The notes beneath the pieces were generated by a model, which was given only the letters and a program-made list of their open reading frames with translations, was not told the origin of the DNA and ran no database searches. A program made the translations under genes and the position numbers. Below are positions 35,588 through 47,730 of a stretch of 64,000 nucleotides of DNA, one piece after another (within the stretch, counting starts at the first letter, position 1; every line of letters begins with the position of its first letter). This DNA is from Gnetum montanum (taxonomy: Eukaryota; Streptophyta; Gnetopsida; Gnetales; Gnetaceae): NCBI GenBank assembly GCA_015680685.1, contig MNCI01001832.1, positions 67,404-131,403 of the forward strand, given 5' to 3'.

Positions 35588-38500
35588 ACTTCTATACAAT
35601 ATACATCAAGTGTATCTTGTATAAGGGACTTATTATTATCTTTATACCTACATTGATGATGCCTTATGTTTTTTCCTTAGCTACCTTCATTCCAAGCCTA
35701 CATCGAGTAAATTTTATATGCTATGCTTAACAACCTACAATGCAAAAGCAAAGTAAATTTTATTGCTTGCAATGATGACTCTTTTATTTTACTATTATTT
35801 CCTTCCATTTTTATGTTTCCTTTTCTACTACGTTAGAGCTTTATATTTGCTCTTGTAATTCCTATAATTCTCTTAACTATTCATAAATGGGTTAAGACAA
35901 ATGATGATCATGATCAATCATTTTTTTTACTAATTTATTTCCTAAACTAAGGATTCCTTTTTAAGGACACTCTTTTATTAGTTCCTTCTACTTTTGTTTC
36001 ATTAGGATCTTGTTAGATAATGTTACTTTCAAGGGTTTTCAAGCAACTTGTATAAATTTTATGTTCTTATGTATATATATATATATATATATATTGTAAA
36101 GAACAAAACAATGTATTCATTGCTTGATTCATGCCTTCAAATTTGATTATCCTCTTAAGATACCATTACACATTTCACTTTGTATAAAATGGGAAAATTA
36201 AAATTTTTCCTACATGGTTGAAGTGTTGAGCCAAAATTTATCCTTCCAAGGAAAATGAGTAGAGACCTTGAATATTTGTCCTTGATTGTAGGCATCCTTC
36301 AGAAGTCATTTTTTGTATAAAAATATCATTATTTAAATATTGATTATCTTATAAATTAATCATCATCAAGATTGATTTCAGCATATTACCTTTCCCTTCG
36401 CAAGCCATGCTAAAATCTAAAGAATGCATGAAGACTTTATATGTCAATAAAAAATGTTCACATTAATACCTTTAATGTAGGAAAATTTAAATTGCATTAA
36501 GATTATATCAATAATCCATGAAAAAATAGTTTTAATAAATTTAGGATTATTGTCTTAAATATTCAATATTGTTTACTAATACCTTTAGATAAATATAACA
36601 ATATAATCCAAATTTATGAGTGTTTTATCATCTCAAAAAATAAACTAATAACAAAAGTAGAAAATACTATACACCATACAATTAAGAAGGTTGTTATCAC
36701 AGTGTCACTCAAAGTTCTATTTAAACCTTATATATTATGATGTTTAACACTTCCACCAGGAGAAAACAACTCTTGTCATAGCAAGAAATGTTGATTTAAT
36801 TTCTCAAAAATTGCTTAAAAATCATTTACAATATATATATCAAATAGGATTAGGATTCAGCTGTTGTCTTTCACAAGTAACTTCAAACTTTGAATGAAAT
36901 AGAAAGCCAAGTCTAAATTGATCATCCTTGTTTTGTCATAATGTTCAATTCAATGTTGGCCTTTGTTGTCTTTGGTATAAGGCTTTCCTTGTAGCACTCC
37001 ATTCCATGTTGAACTCTATTATTTTTGTTTCATAATCTTTTCAGATTCACATCAATAATAATGCCTCTATTTTGTTCATCAACTTTAGGAGTAACTTTTA
37101 TATTTAAAAATAACAAAAGTACATTCAAATTTCTCTTTTGTTACTTCTATATTGAAAATTTATGTAGGTGGTAACTGAAATCACAAACATATTAGAATGT
37201 GATTAATTTTATATTCAAGATATAAATAACAATTAACAAATAAAGGATTATTTTCATTTACAATAATATGTAATAAACCACTTAGTTCTCAATTTCATTT
37301 TCCATAACTAGAATCACTTACCTAGTAGATTTATAACACCAAAATGGATAGGTAAGATACTATCTTTAAATATAATTCAGAATGGAAAAGCAAGGTAAAC
37401 CTATAAAATAAAATGAAAGCGGTAGATATTACCCAAAAATGGAGGGTGTTGGAACCCAAAATAATTGACACATAAGTATACCCCAAGATTTATAGAAGTT
37501 TATAACTCAATGCTACCTAGTAGAATCTGACCTATGACTTGGGGTTACTAGGCTAAGACCCGCACCACTAGGCTGACACCTCATTAACATTATTAAAAAA
37601 TGATATAATTAGAGGGCAAAAGAAATCAAATAAATTTCAATTTTATAAAAACTTAAAACAAACATTAAAATACCTACATTAGAAGAATTTGTCTTAAGAT
37701 AATTTCTTTGCATGTAGTTCCCTTAATAAGATATTCGAGTATGTCTTAAAATTGCACAATATCTTTGATGTCCCCTTCCAAAATGTCACAAGACAAGTGG
37801 CACTATGTAGATTTCTAAAATTGACAGCTTGTGCACATGATACCATTTTTGAATTTTATCTTGAACTGTAACCTTTGTAGATGTAGAAAGCTTTTGGGTG
37901 GCAACAACCCTCTTTAGCAGACTTACAAGGGCTCAAGTCCTATTGTGAGGTTTGTTCATTCATCAACTCCAATTCTTCTTTCTTGTGCACTTTCCTATGT
38001 TTTAAGGAGACACATACTCAGTCAAAGGATCATCTTCTTCCAATTTTCTATTAGGCCCCAAATGAATTACCTCAACCTCTAAGATCTTGTATAAATGAAC
38101 TTTAGTATTCTTTCAAGGATTCCTTGGAAAAAGGAACTTTAGTGTTATACCATGATCAACAATCTCCTCTTCCACATAAGCATATAATTGTTTGATGTAT
38201 TGCAATGAAGAATTTTGTTGTTATGGAGATAAAAGGTAAATAAAGCATATGAAGAAATTTAAAAATAGGAGTTAAACTAATATTTGATGTAATGCTACAT
38301 TTGAGCTTTTCCTTATGTAATCTAAGTATAAATCATCAACCCCTCAAAAATGGAGAGGTTATGAAAACCAAAACTTTCAAGCAAAATTGAAATCTTCCAT
38401 GCAAAAAAGAAAAATCATGAAAGAGTATTTAGAAACCATTTTTATTTATAAAAAAGAAATGGACAATCTATAAGAAAACTGTTAGAAATAGCAATGTCTT

Positions 38501-38950
38501 GAAGTGCTAAAAAGGATTGAGATCACCTACAAGATGAACTCTAAGTAAAGATCTAGATGACTTTAGAAAGATCTAATCCAAAGATAACTTACTATGATTG
38601 AAAGAAAGTTTGGAAGCTCCACCTAAGCTAGAGAAGAATGGAAGATTATAGAAGAGTTAAGAAAGCTATGAGATATCTCAAGATAAACTTAGAAATAGCT
38701 TGCTTGTTGTACAACAAACTACTTATAGTAAAGATAATGGAATTACATTGCCTCATCATTTGCCACGGTTTGTCAAAGGTTTAGGAATCACTTTCTTTTT
38801 TATTATTTTTGTCACAATGACTTTTGATGTGAATGATTTTCTATTAAATATTTATCCTTTGTTTTGTTGATTGCTTTGTCATATAATAAATAATTAATGC
38901 AAGTTTTACAATGGTTAACACCAGAATAAAAACTAATAAAGGACACATAG
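35588..38950. other. AT-rich intergenic stretch, nothing supported
   Basis: About 3.4 kb without a credible ORF or recognisable element. A pure TA microsatellite lies at 36072-36094. Short inverted or direct repeats may exist but none was clear. Confidence 0.5.
36072..36094. repeat. (TA)n microsatellite
   Basis: An uninterrupted alternating TA run of about 23 bp. Confidence 0.95.
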
Positions 38951-40502
38951 CAGTGCCAAGATCTTCAATTGTTGCGATCCTCAATTTGGTTCACAACTGA
39001 AATGCAAAAAATGGTAACAGCGCAATGTTGTAGAAATCAGAAAAAAAAAAATGTAGCCTGGAAACTAAATCTAAACCACCGCAGGCCGGCTCGTTCGTTA
39101 CCCACCGCAGGCAGATACTACCATCGATCGGACGGAGCGGAACAATTAGAGGAAGAAGTGAATAGAAATGCACTATATATTTCTTCGTGCAAGTTTTACG
39201 ATCCTCAACATGGATATGGAAAATGAAAGATACACGCACCAATGTCATCTTTGATCTTCAATTGGGCTTGCAATTGAAATGTAATGCAGCAGGGTAACAG
39301 CTATGCAATTAGAAACCCCTGTGCAGCAATAAAACAGCTATGGCAATAAAAATTAGAAAAGAGAAACATGGCGTTTTTTTTTGCAGGAAGCATGGTGTTT
39401 TTTCCTTCTTTTTACCGATTTTTATCCAAGACATGCATCCAAACAATACGTGGCCTCCATGATGCTCATGATGTAGCTGCCATGGCAAAGGATGAGAACG
39501 CACAAGGGGATAACGCACGGCGGAACGCCAAGCTGTAAAAAAAGTTAATGTTTTCATCCGATGCTGCCGGAATTTAACCGCCCACAGCTAGTATCATAGC
39601 TTCAGAAAAAGAAAATAATAAAAATGACTATTCAAAATATTGGAAAAAATATAGATTTTATTTTTGATACAGTAGAAAAAATCTATCTATTGAAAACGTT
39701 TAAGCTTAAGATAAACATCCTTTGAGTAAATAATCTCCGTAAAAAGGCTCTACAATTTCAAAAATTTGTAATAAAAGAAGGTTTTAAACCACTCCTCTCA
39801 CCTGAATGATCCTCGAAAAAAATGCGTATGCTAAAAATACTTTGGCCAAAGAGTAAAGACCAAAACTATGCTTGAAAACGTTAAACCTTCCAAACCTTTG
39901 CTCTGAACAGTGAAACACTGGAGTTCTAAAATGGAATCCTAGAACTTTCTGGGAGGAAAACTCGCTTTGATTGATGCAACGATTTTCTTGGTTCGTGTTT
40001 TTCTACAGTCAGTTTAAAACTTTTTGGTTGTTTCTGCAGTGGAAATCAGTGGGTTGGCCAGCACTGCGAGGGGCATCGGACGAAAAATGTAAAAAGATAT
40101 TAGCCCATACCATCGACACGCTCTTACGAGTTTCGACCATGTTAAAAGGTTCCAAACAAGTAGGGCCCAATAGCCACTGAGCCCAACAATAATGGGCATT
40201 CATAAAAATTTAACGATGGATAAGCGTCACTGCAACAGGTACACAATCCAGTTCCAGCACTGAGCCCAACAATAATGGGTATTCATACAAATCTAACGAT
40301 GAATAAGCGTAGCCGCAACAGGTACACAACCCAGTCACGCAACCCATGTTTCCGCCTCCCACGTTTCCGCCTCCCACGCGCCCATTAAATGCCGCCAATC
40401 ACGGAGACGCAATCGGCTTCGGTTTGCGTTTTCACACGACGAACACGAAAAATGCCATCGCTCTCTGCAAGGAAGGAAGAAACGAACGAACGAACGAACT
40501 AG
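38951..40502. other. Downstream flank of the transporter gene
   Basis: Base composition turns more balanced towards the gene. A short imperfect duplication (GATCTTCAATTG...GGTAACAGC) links about 38959-39025 and 39250-39305. Short frames on both strands here show no recognisable domain. A (GAAC)n run lies at about 40480-40498, just past the stop codon, and may be in the 3' UTR. Confidence 0.45.
40176..40338. repeat. Two tandem copies of an 83-bp unit
   Basis: The unit starts ACTGAGCCCAACAATAATGG at 40176 and again at 40259, with a few mismatches. It lies about 0.2 kb downstream of the transporter stop codon. A TTTCCGCCTCCCACG repeat follows at about 40349-40378. Confidence 0.85.
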
Positions 40503-43314
40503 TCAGTCAAAAGCGTGGCCACTGAAGAGGTGGAAGCGGTGCACGTCGAGCACGATCTGGCGAACGGAGGCCACGACGCCGAGCGCGCCGACGCAGGAGA
40601 AGACGCACATGATGGCCACATTGACGCAGTACACGGCGCTGTTGCGCGGGGGGAGGAGCGCCATGTTGTACAGCAGCATGGGCAGCACGAAGTCCAGAGG
40701 AATGAAGCCGAGGGAGCCCACGAGCGCGTTCACGTCGCCGAAGAAGGGCAGCATGGCGGCCAACACGGCGCACAGCGCCACATACGCGCCCCGCAAGGCC
40801 ACCCGCGCCAGCACATTCCGCCACGCCATGACGCCGAGCCGTGCGTCGGCGGCGCGCTTCTCCATGATGTCGTAGGCCACCTGCGAGTACACCAGCGCTA
40901 TGGCCAGCAGCTGCACCAGAATGCACGCCACCGCAAGTCCCAGCAGCCACTGTGGCGCCAGCGCCGGGCCGGAATCCGGCGCCAGCGATTTCAGAATGTT
41001 GGCGTCCGCGGCGTTGCCGAGCGCCCAGTAGCCCGACGCCGCCACCGAGTAAAACGTCGCGGCCACCACCGCGTAGCACATGCCCAGCGCCTTCAGCATC
41101 TTGCCCTGCGCCGGGGCCGCCAGCGTTGCCTGGATTTCCGGCAGGATCCCGTTGCCCAGAATGGTGCCCAGAATCGAGAGCGCACTGAAGGCGTTCAGCA
41201 TTCGGATGCCCCCCGTTTTCCCCTTGAGCGAGTAGTCCTTGGGCGGCGCCCGCGCCGACTTCCCCGCCATCACGCACGCCGCCACTATGCAGAAGCTGTA
41301 CGTCACGCTCAGCAGCAGCGAGGCCAGGTTTATGTAGCGCAGCGAGTGGAACGACGGCAGCTGCGACAGGATCATCATCACCCCCGCCACCATTGCTATG
41401 AAGTGGTACAGCTTCAGCTCCCCGTTGCTCACCACGTTATCGTACAGTATCTGCAACGCACATGACCAGAATTATTGTCCGGGCCGTCCGTTGGAGGCAG
41501 AATTGGGATGAAAATACTAGAGATAATCGGGTTTCAGGTGACCTGTAGGCACTCCGCGGCCAGCAGAATACAGCCTATGCCGACGCCCATGTTGATAACC
41601 GTCTGCACCGACACCACGAAGTAAAACATCCGACCTGAACCTGCATTCACGCGGCGGCAGCCCCCAAATCCGTGCGTTAGTCAATTTTTCATTAAAAAGT
41701 CTGCCATTAAAGACAGCGAATTCGAAGAGTCCGTGACAAATATTGGTGGTATACAACATGAATTTTATATGAAAAAACTATAGTATTAAAAATCGGTCTG
41801 TTTGACTCAATCAGATTTGCATAAATCGTCATACAGCGATTTATTGGAATTCTGTCCGAACCAACGCTTTCCGGAAACGGAAATTTACCGGTTATCACGC
41901 AATACTTCATCCTAAAGATTTCATTATGCAAAGAAACACCTGTACGGCTGCACTGGAAGCCCTCAGTTTCCCCCTCAAGGTACCTCCACTAGTTCCTTTG
42001 TCAACAAATCCCCGGAAGTTTGGGTTTTAATTAACCCCCAAGAAAAAATAGTTAATGGAATTTCTTTCATCTTCGCATTCAGGGCAAACTGCCGAGATAG
42101 TTGCGAGATGTGCTGGCAGATAAACTCCCGAAAACGTTGCGAGCCGTGATAGTTGATAGCTCTACAGACTGTTTAAAAAAAGGTCAGGGTCATCACTCTA
42201 CACTCAGACCATGCTTGAGATAAACTGATATTTCCGGTCCACCCTGCCGAACTTGCTGGTCTATTTTCTGCTGAAAATATATGCTTTGATACAGTTCAAT
42301 ATTTCCCGTTCGGAGTGCTCGACGATGACGAACTCGTAGATAAAATAGACGGCCACTATGCCCAAAAGCCCGGAGTGCTCGACCTCCAAGATAAAATAGA
42401 CTGGCAGTATGCCCAAAAGACCCGCTGCAATATGCTGAGGTGTAATTACTTCGTAGGGAGGGTTAAATTCCTGAGCCCCGAACGTGGATTTGCCGTTGTA
42501 TTATTCAAATCAGTTCAGATGAGCTCAGAATTCCAGGGCCATATAGCTTTTGTGGAAGCTTGGATGAATGTAGGAAAAGCTGATCTTTAAGATTAAATCT
42601 AGGTCTTACCAATAAATAATCACTTCATCATGTCTGTCATAATTACACATTTTGAAATTTCATTACGTCCCTAGACCTTCTGAAACAATATAAATACACA
42701 TGCTGTAAATTTTGAAAAAATCCTTAAGAAAACTACCGGTATTCTTACTAAGATTTGCAATAAATCAGCCATCTATCAACCGCTGAGATGGATGAACACA
42801 TACCCATTTTCATACTGGGTTGAAGGGTCGCGTAACAGTCACAGTTTGCAGACGAAAAAACGAGGAGTACCGTGCATTGGTTGAATAAAAAAAATGAAAG
42901 AGATTGCAGGTAGGTGGACAATGGAGAAAGCCTACCAAGAACGTCAGCGGCGAGCTCACGGAAGCGGATATGGCGACGGCCCTGGGATTCGCAATGGTCG
43001 AGAACGCGAGACATGAGAAAGTAGGCGTACAGAGTAACAGCAGCGGCGACTGTGAGCGCTACGAAGCCAGGCGCCCAACCTAAGGCAGCCATGGCGTACG
43101 GCAGCGACACAAGCGTTGGTCCTACGATGGCCGTTGTGAGGTGAAAGCCGGCGTGCCACCATTTTCCCTTTCCCTGCAACACGAAAGCAGCCCCCGCGTC
43201 TCCCTGCGCCTCCTCCTCCTCCACCATTACCAGCCGCTGCCCTGTTTCTGCCTCCGTCATCGCCCCGCCTTTTTCCATGGCAGGCAGTTTCTCAGCGTCG
43301 CCGTTGTGCGCCAT
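40503..43314 (-). CDS. AAAP-family amino-acid/GABA transporter (GABA transporter 2-like)
   Basis: Three exons: 42936-43314, 41543-41640 and 40503-41450. The phases match (1, then 0), introns are GT-AG of 1295 and 92 bp, and the product is 474 residues, near the family's usual 450. ATG at 43314 gives [10 protein letters not shown]; an in-frame ATG nine bases upstream is possible. Family signatures include [90 protein letters not shown] and [15 protein letters not shown]. About ten to eleven membrane segments follow an acidic cytosolic N terminus. Plant relatives import GABA or other amino acids with protons at the plasma membrane or internal membranes; substrate here is inferred. Exons are GC- and CpG-rich and have no stops, so the gene looks intact. 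Confidence 0.93.
42311..42428 (-). repeat. Tandem 60-bp duplication in transporter intron 1
   Basis: Two units share CGGAGTGCTCGAC and AGATAAAATAGAC on the plus strand. On the gene's sense strand an open frame reads [17 protein letters not shown] and then [20 protein letters not shown], hydrophobic and ending in a motif like the VLDHCE end of membrane segment 2 in exon 1. It is preceded by an acceptor-like TATTGCAG. It may be a decayed partial exon copy or chance. Confidence 0.5.
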
Positions 43315-43323
43315 CGAAATCAA

Positions 43324-44280
43324 AAGCTATATCTTCCTGCAGCACCTCATAAATATGAAACGGAAAATTCAGTCGTGGCCATGGAAACATCGTCTTGTAT
43401 TTGCTCAAATGTCAAGAGTCTGCTGTTCTGCAGTTTGCTATCCGTAATATACTTGACTAGCGGCACTAACTAATGATCCGGTGAAACTTGCAAAATCCAC
43501 GCAGTTTGCCATCGGTAATACTACTTAACAAGCGGCGCAAACTAGCGATTGGGTCAAGTTTTCCAAATTCAAGAGAGAATGCCTAAACTTCATATCAAAT
43601 CAGAGTCAAAAAGTCTGCGAGTAATTTTATTGCAGTATGGTCTGCGTTCAAAGTTCATACATGTCGTGGGGGTTGATGCTAGAGTAGACTGCACGTGTAC
43701 GTACAGTGCACGCATTTAACGCCAGCAAAAACAAATATTACCACTTCCATATTGCTGCAGGTAAACACGAGCTCATGCGAAGTCCGATGCCCAGGCGGCC
43801 AGGCCCAAGCTACAAGTGTAAAGAAAGATTGCTGGAACAGATTACATGGCCCTGATTTTGCGATTCTAGGCTGGATCCGCAGGCAGTGCCGCGCTGTTGT
43901 GTGTCTTGAAGCCGCTTTTCCTCCCTTTTTGTTAGCAGGCCTTGCTGTTACGGCCCAAGTGCTTCTTGCATTACTGCTTTTTCTGGGATTCCATTCGTTC
44001 AATAGTTGTTGTTGGCAAAGCCTTTTCGTAAAGAACTCTGCGGCTCTGGTATTCTGGTTAAGAAAAGAATCCTGTCATCATTAGGTTGACGTGTTTTTTA
44101 TGAAAAAGAAAACTCTGCAAAATAAAAGACCAAAGAAAAAGAAAAGCTTGAAAAGAAGGTAGAGGACCAAGTACATGTATATAAATTAGACGGGGCGACT
44201 TCGAAGTTGCAGATCCGGATCCGGCCTCGGCCTGCAACACGATCGAGCACGATCGAGGAGCGAAGAATGAGTCCACCCAT
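43324..44280. other. Upstream flank of the transporter gene
   Basis: The promoter should lie here on the minus strand. The only TATA-like site near the start is TCATATTTATG at about 43348-43358, which is weak. Two short frames overlapping on opposite strands at 43.68-44.08 kb show no domain and are left out. Confidence 0.4.
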
Positions 44281-44541
44281 CTTATTATGGGGGGTTGTTA
44301 AGGTGAGCTACAAGCTGGAGAAGAAAAATAATAACCAAAACCTTAACAGAGCCCAATGACCACCCATCTTATTATGAATTACATGACCACCCATCTTATT
44401 ATGAATTACATGAATTACATGAACATGCATTGGGCCCTTTCAAAGGTCGGGCGAGGTGATTTGTACAGATTTGGGGGTTGTTAAGGTGAGCTACAAGCCG
44501 GAGAAGAAAAATAAAAACCAAAACCTTAACAGAGCCCAATA
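44281..44541. repeat. Direct repeat pair of about 70 bp with inner 28-bp tandem
   Basis: GGTTGTTAAGGTGAGCTACA...ACAGAGCCCAAT occurs at about 44291-44357 and again at about 44466-44541 with only a few changes. Between them ACCACCCATCTTATTATGAA is tandemly repeated. The high identity suggests a recent duplication. Confidence 0.85.
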
Positions 44542-44599
44542 TTGCAAGATGACCCCCAGTCACCTGCAACAAGACAAAAGCTTATGGCACCCCCGGGAC

Positions 44600-45340
44600 G
44601 ACAGCTGAAAAAAGAGACCAATACAACTAATTCAAAATTTAGAAAAAGGTAATATTAGTGATAAAGCCTAGTTCTCGACATTGAAGTTGAACATTACTAG
44701 CAATAGAGCATTTCATACCGTAGTCAAATTCATTGTAGTTTGTGTTGTGATACCAAGCATCTAGGCGACATTTCCAAATAAAGAAGATAATCTCGAATAA
44801 GAGGATTTTCCAGGCTTTTTGAAGGTGACGCTTAACACAATCATCTTGATTTGTACAGATTTGGTTACAGTCTACGAGCGCTGTTTATATAGAAAGCGTT
44901 GGAAATATATAGAAAGGCCTGAAAATATACAATCAGGTATGGTTCCCAGCCTGTATTATGCGTTTTATTTTTTCACAAAATGGTAAGAAAATAAGTTGTT
45001 TTTAGCATGTGGCTTGTAGTCTCCAAGTATTAGGTAAGGCAGCAAGAAGATATGTGTGAAAGGTGTCTTCTGTGTAGGGATAAAGTATGTTAATATTCGT
45101 GTATATCGAAGGTCTGAGTAGCTGCGAGAGACTGCCGTGTGTGAAAAAATAGAATGATAGAAAATATGGATGAAAATAACTGCATTAGGATAAAAATATC
45201 CTAATTTTCATCTATATCTACGTTTTGACAAACTCTGAAAGGCGGTCGCGTGTGGAAAAAATTATCGCGTTGACTTTGATTAAACAAATGGATGCCGTTG
45301 CGATACCGTGTTATGTGATATTATTTTGAGTTCTTTGACA
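44600..45340. other. Unassigned stretch with a short perfect hairpin
   Basis: No gene is supported. A perfect inverted repeat, ATTAGGATA and TATCCTAAT around AAAA, lies at 45184-45205. Weaker outer pairing (GATGAAA with TTTCATC) extends it. Confidence 0.5.
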
Positions 45341-45347
45341 CACTCAA

Positions 45348-45587
45348 ATGGATACTGTTGCATTTTTGGCAGGTTCGCCGGACGCCATTACTCCACACGG
45401 ACGGAAAGTAGACAAAGTAGGTCGATTCTGGATTTATGCGCGGGCCCTGCGGTCATTAGGCTGGGCCAGTAATAGCATACCTTATGACCGGATTTTTAGT
45501 TACATGTCTCCCGACTTTCTTAGAGACGGGACTCTTAATATTAAAGGACTTATGGGACCCTTACGTATATATGATACATCTGTATGA
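45348..45587 (+). other. 79-codon open frame of unknown nature
   Basis: Balanced base composition and a protein-like mixture of residues (GRFWIYARALRSLGW, SYMSPDFLRDG) make this more gene-like than most short frames here. I do not recognise it and see no splice signals that would extend it. It could be a fragment of a degraded gene or chance. Confidence 0.25.
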
Positions 45588-45719
45588 AACTAATGAAAGT
45601 ATTACCATGGAAAGAGACATTAGGGCTGAATTTGAGCCTTGCACGTTGGAGGACGAACTTTAAGGTGGAGCATGTTTGATGTTCCAGGTCACATGGTCGT
45701 ATCTCTCTCACTAAAATAA

Positions 45720-47080
45720 TTTGCAAAGTGTATTGATGGAGATGGTCTTTGGATGACTTATGCTAAGAATAATAATAGTTGATTTTCTAATAATTTTCTT
45801 CATTGTTTTCTCTTTTCTCATGTCATTTCTATTCTTGTTTCTCAAGTTCTTAAATAAATTTGAAAGACATAGTGCAAGCTTAGCAGGTATTGGAATTACA
45901 ACCATATTACTAAAAATATGCTTAAGCAAATTAGCCCATGGTGACTTTAATAAAGGGACCTGGGCTACTAATTCATCTAGATTATGTACTGTTAAAGCAA
46001 ATTTGGTATCACTATAGTTTCTTGTCTACTTATGCATGATAGATGGATTGCATGGAAAAAGGCTTCTAGCCTTTATGGTTTGAATAGAGAGAAAAAAAGT
46101 TTTTGAAAAATTAATTTTTGATGTTGAGAATTTATTTACAATTGACAATAGTTTGCATCAAGCTTTTCTAGACATTTTTTGGAGGGATGGCAACTCAGTT
46201 TTTCCTTTTGACTCCAAATTTGCATATGATACCACCACACTTTTTGGAAGGATGGCAACTCAATTTTTCCTTTATAACAAATTCAATGAGGCTTTGAAAA
46301 TGTGGTTACCACCACACTATTGGATGAGGAAAATGGAAGATATTTGGAGAGTTTTAACCTTTCCAAAAAAATTGTATTTTTTTTTGGGTGTCTTATTCAT
46401 CAAGGTCTTCCTATTGGCACTCATCCTTGACATATGGGAATTGTTTCTCCTCAATATCCTCTTTGTGAAAGTGAAGACTCATTTTCTTATGTTTTTATTT
46501 TTATTTTTTATTTTTTAGAACATCTTGTTGCACACCATGCTTGAAAATGGACATCTAGAATTTGTAACAACTTTCAACCAAATATCAACAATATCATTCT
46601 TAGTGTTCAACCTACTTGGTCTACTTCCTTTTTCTACATTTGGAAATGCCTTAGGCCACTTGTTCTCTATTCTATTTAGAAGCTTTAATGTGCAATTAGG
46701 TTTCAGCAACAAGAGCATAACTATGTCATTTCTTCAAAAGTTAAATATTTGATTCTTAAAGGTGTTGCTTTTCAATTACAACTTCAAGCAAAAAAACCTT
46801 CCAGTATTACTATTATTATTATCTGTTTTTATTTTAGAAGGTTTAAGGATGTGAAGTTGTCAACTTATATTGGTTTTTGTTTATTTTTTTTCTTATTGAA
46901 GCTTTTTTTATCTTTAAAAAGAGAGTTTTCTCCTTCATTTTATAAGAAGCTCTTTAGTAGAAAGTGAAAATTCATGAGTGCTTCCAAATAAGGGCAAGCT
47001 ATGATCTTTTTACTACCCTAGAGAGAATTTTGTAGGATTGGTTAAAATGATGAAAATCTAAAAAGACATCTCAAAACCAT
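45720..47080 (+). pseudogene. Degraded LINE fragment with zf-RVT region
   Basis: At 46340-46500 one frame reads WRVLTFPKK and an overlapping frame reads LIHQGLPIGTHP(stop)HMGIVSPQYPLCESEDS. Together they match the zf-RVT zinc-binding region at the C terminus of plant LINE reverse transcriptases (W...PPKVKFF...LPTG...CPLCxxxEE), with most cysteines lost. Flanking T-rich frames at 45.76-46.0 and 46.5-46.97 kb may be further decayed parts. Confidence 0.5.
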
Positions 47081-47730
47081 TGGAATCCTCTAAATTCTTT
47101 CTTTGTTGATCTATTGTACTTTGAATTTTTTTAATATTATTATTCATTTTTTTGGTTTGACACTCCCTCTCCCTCCCAACAAAAAATATCATATCAAACA
47201 AAAACTCTCTACATCGTCACATGGAAAATTTCACATTGGAGTTTTTGGGTTTAGTTTTGAAGTAGTGATGAAAAATATGCAATGTCTTCATGTCATCTAT
47301 AAAATTCACAACTTCCAATGTAATAACAATTACGAACTTCAATTAACATCTCCAAGCCACAACTCTACCTAGGCTTATACTATAACTTCTACAAAGAACT
47401 ATCTTAGGTACTATAAAGAGTCATTTTATTAGTTGAAGCTCACTTTTATGTTCATGTGACTCGGCCATCCATGTGTGTAAGTAATGCTTACCATCAAAAT
47501 ACTTACTTGTAGGTTTAAGTATAGTCTCAATGCAACATTGAAAAGTTATTATAAGTGGATGAGGTGTTAGCATAATAGTAAAACTCTTGATTTGATAACT
47601 ATAAGTAATGGGTTATTGGATATAACTCTTTGATTTTATATATGTTAAACACCAAAAATAAAAGTTATCACGAGAACTTGAACTAGCTAAATCATTTATG
47701 AATTGTTTATATTTCTACTATACTACTACC

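Noticed and set aside
40507-41277. Gly/Ala/Arg-rich minus-strand frame of 256 codons
   Set aside because: It is an alternative frame of transporter exon 3 with no recognisable protein features.
40515-41465. Long open frame of 316 codons on the plus strand
   Set aside because: It is antisense to exon 3 of the transporter. The high GC content leaves the opposite strand open, and the product is His/Arg/Gln-rich with no domain.
43679-44084. Overlapping 107- and 129-codon frames upstream of the transporter
   Set aside because: They are on opposite strands, lack domains, and have no splice or start context favouring either.
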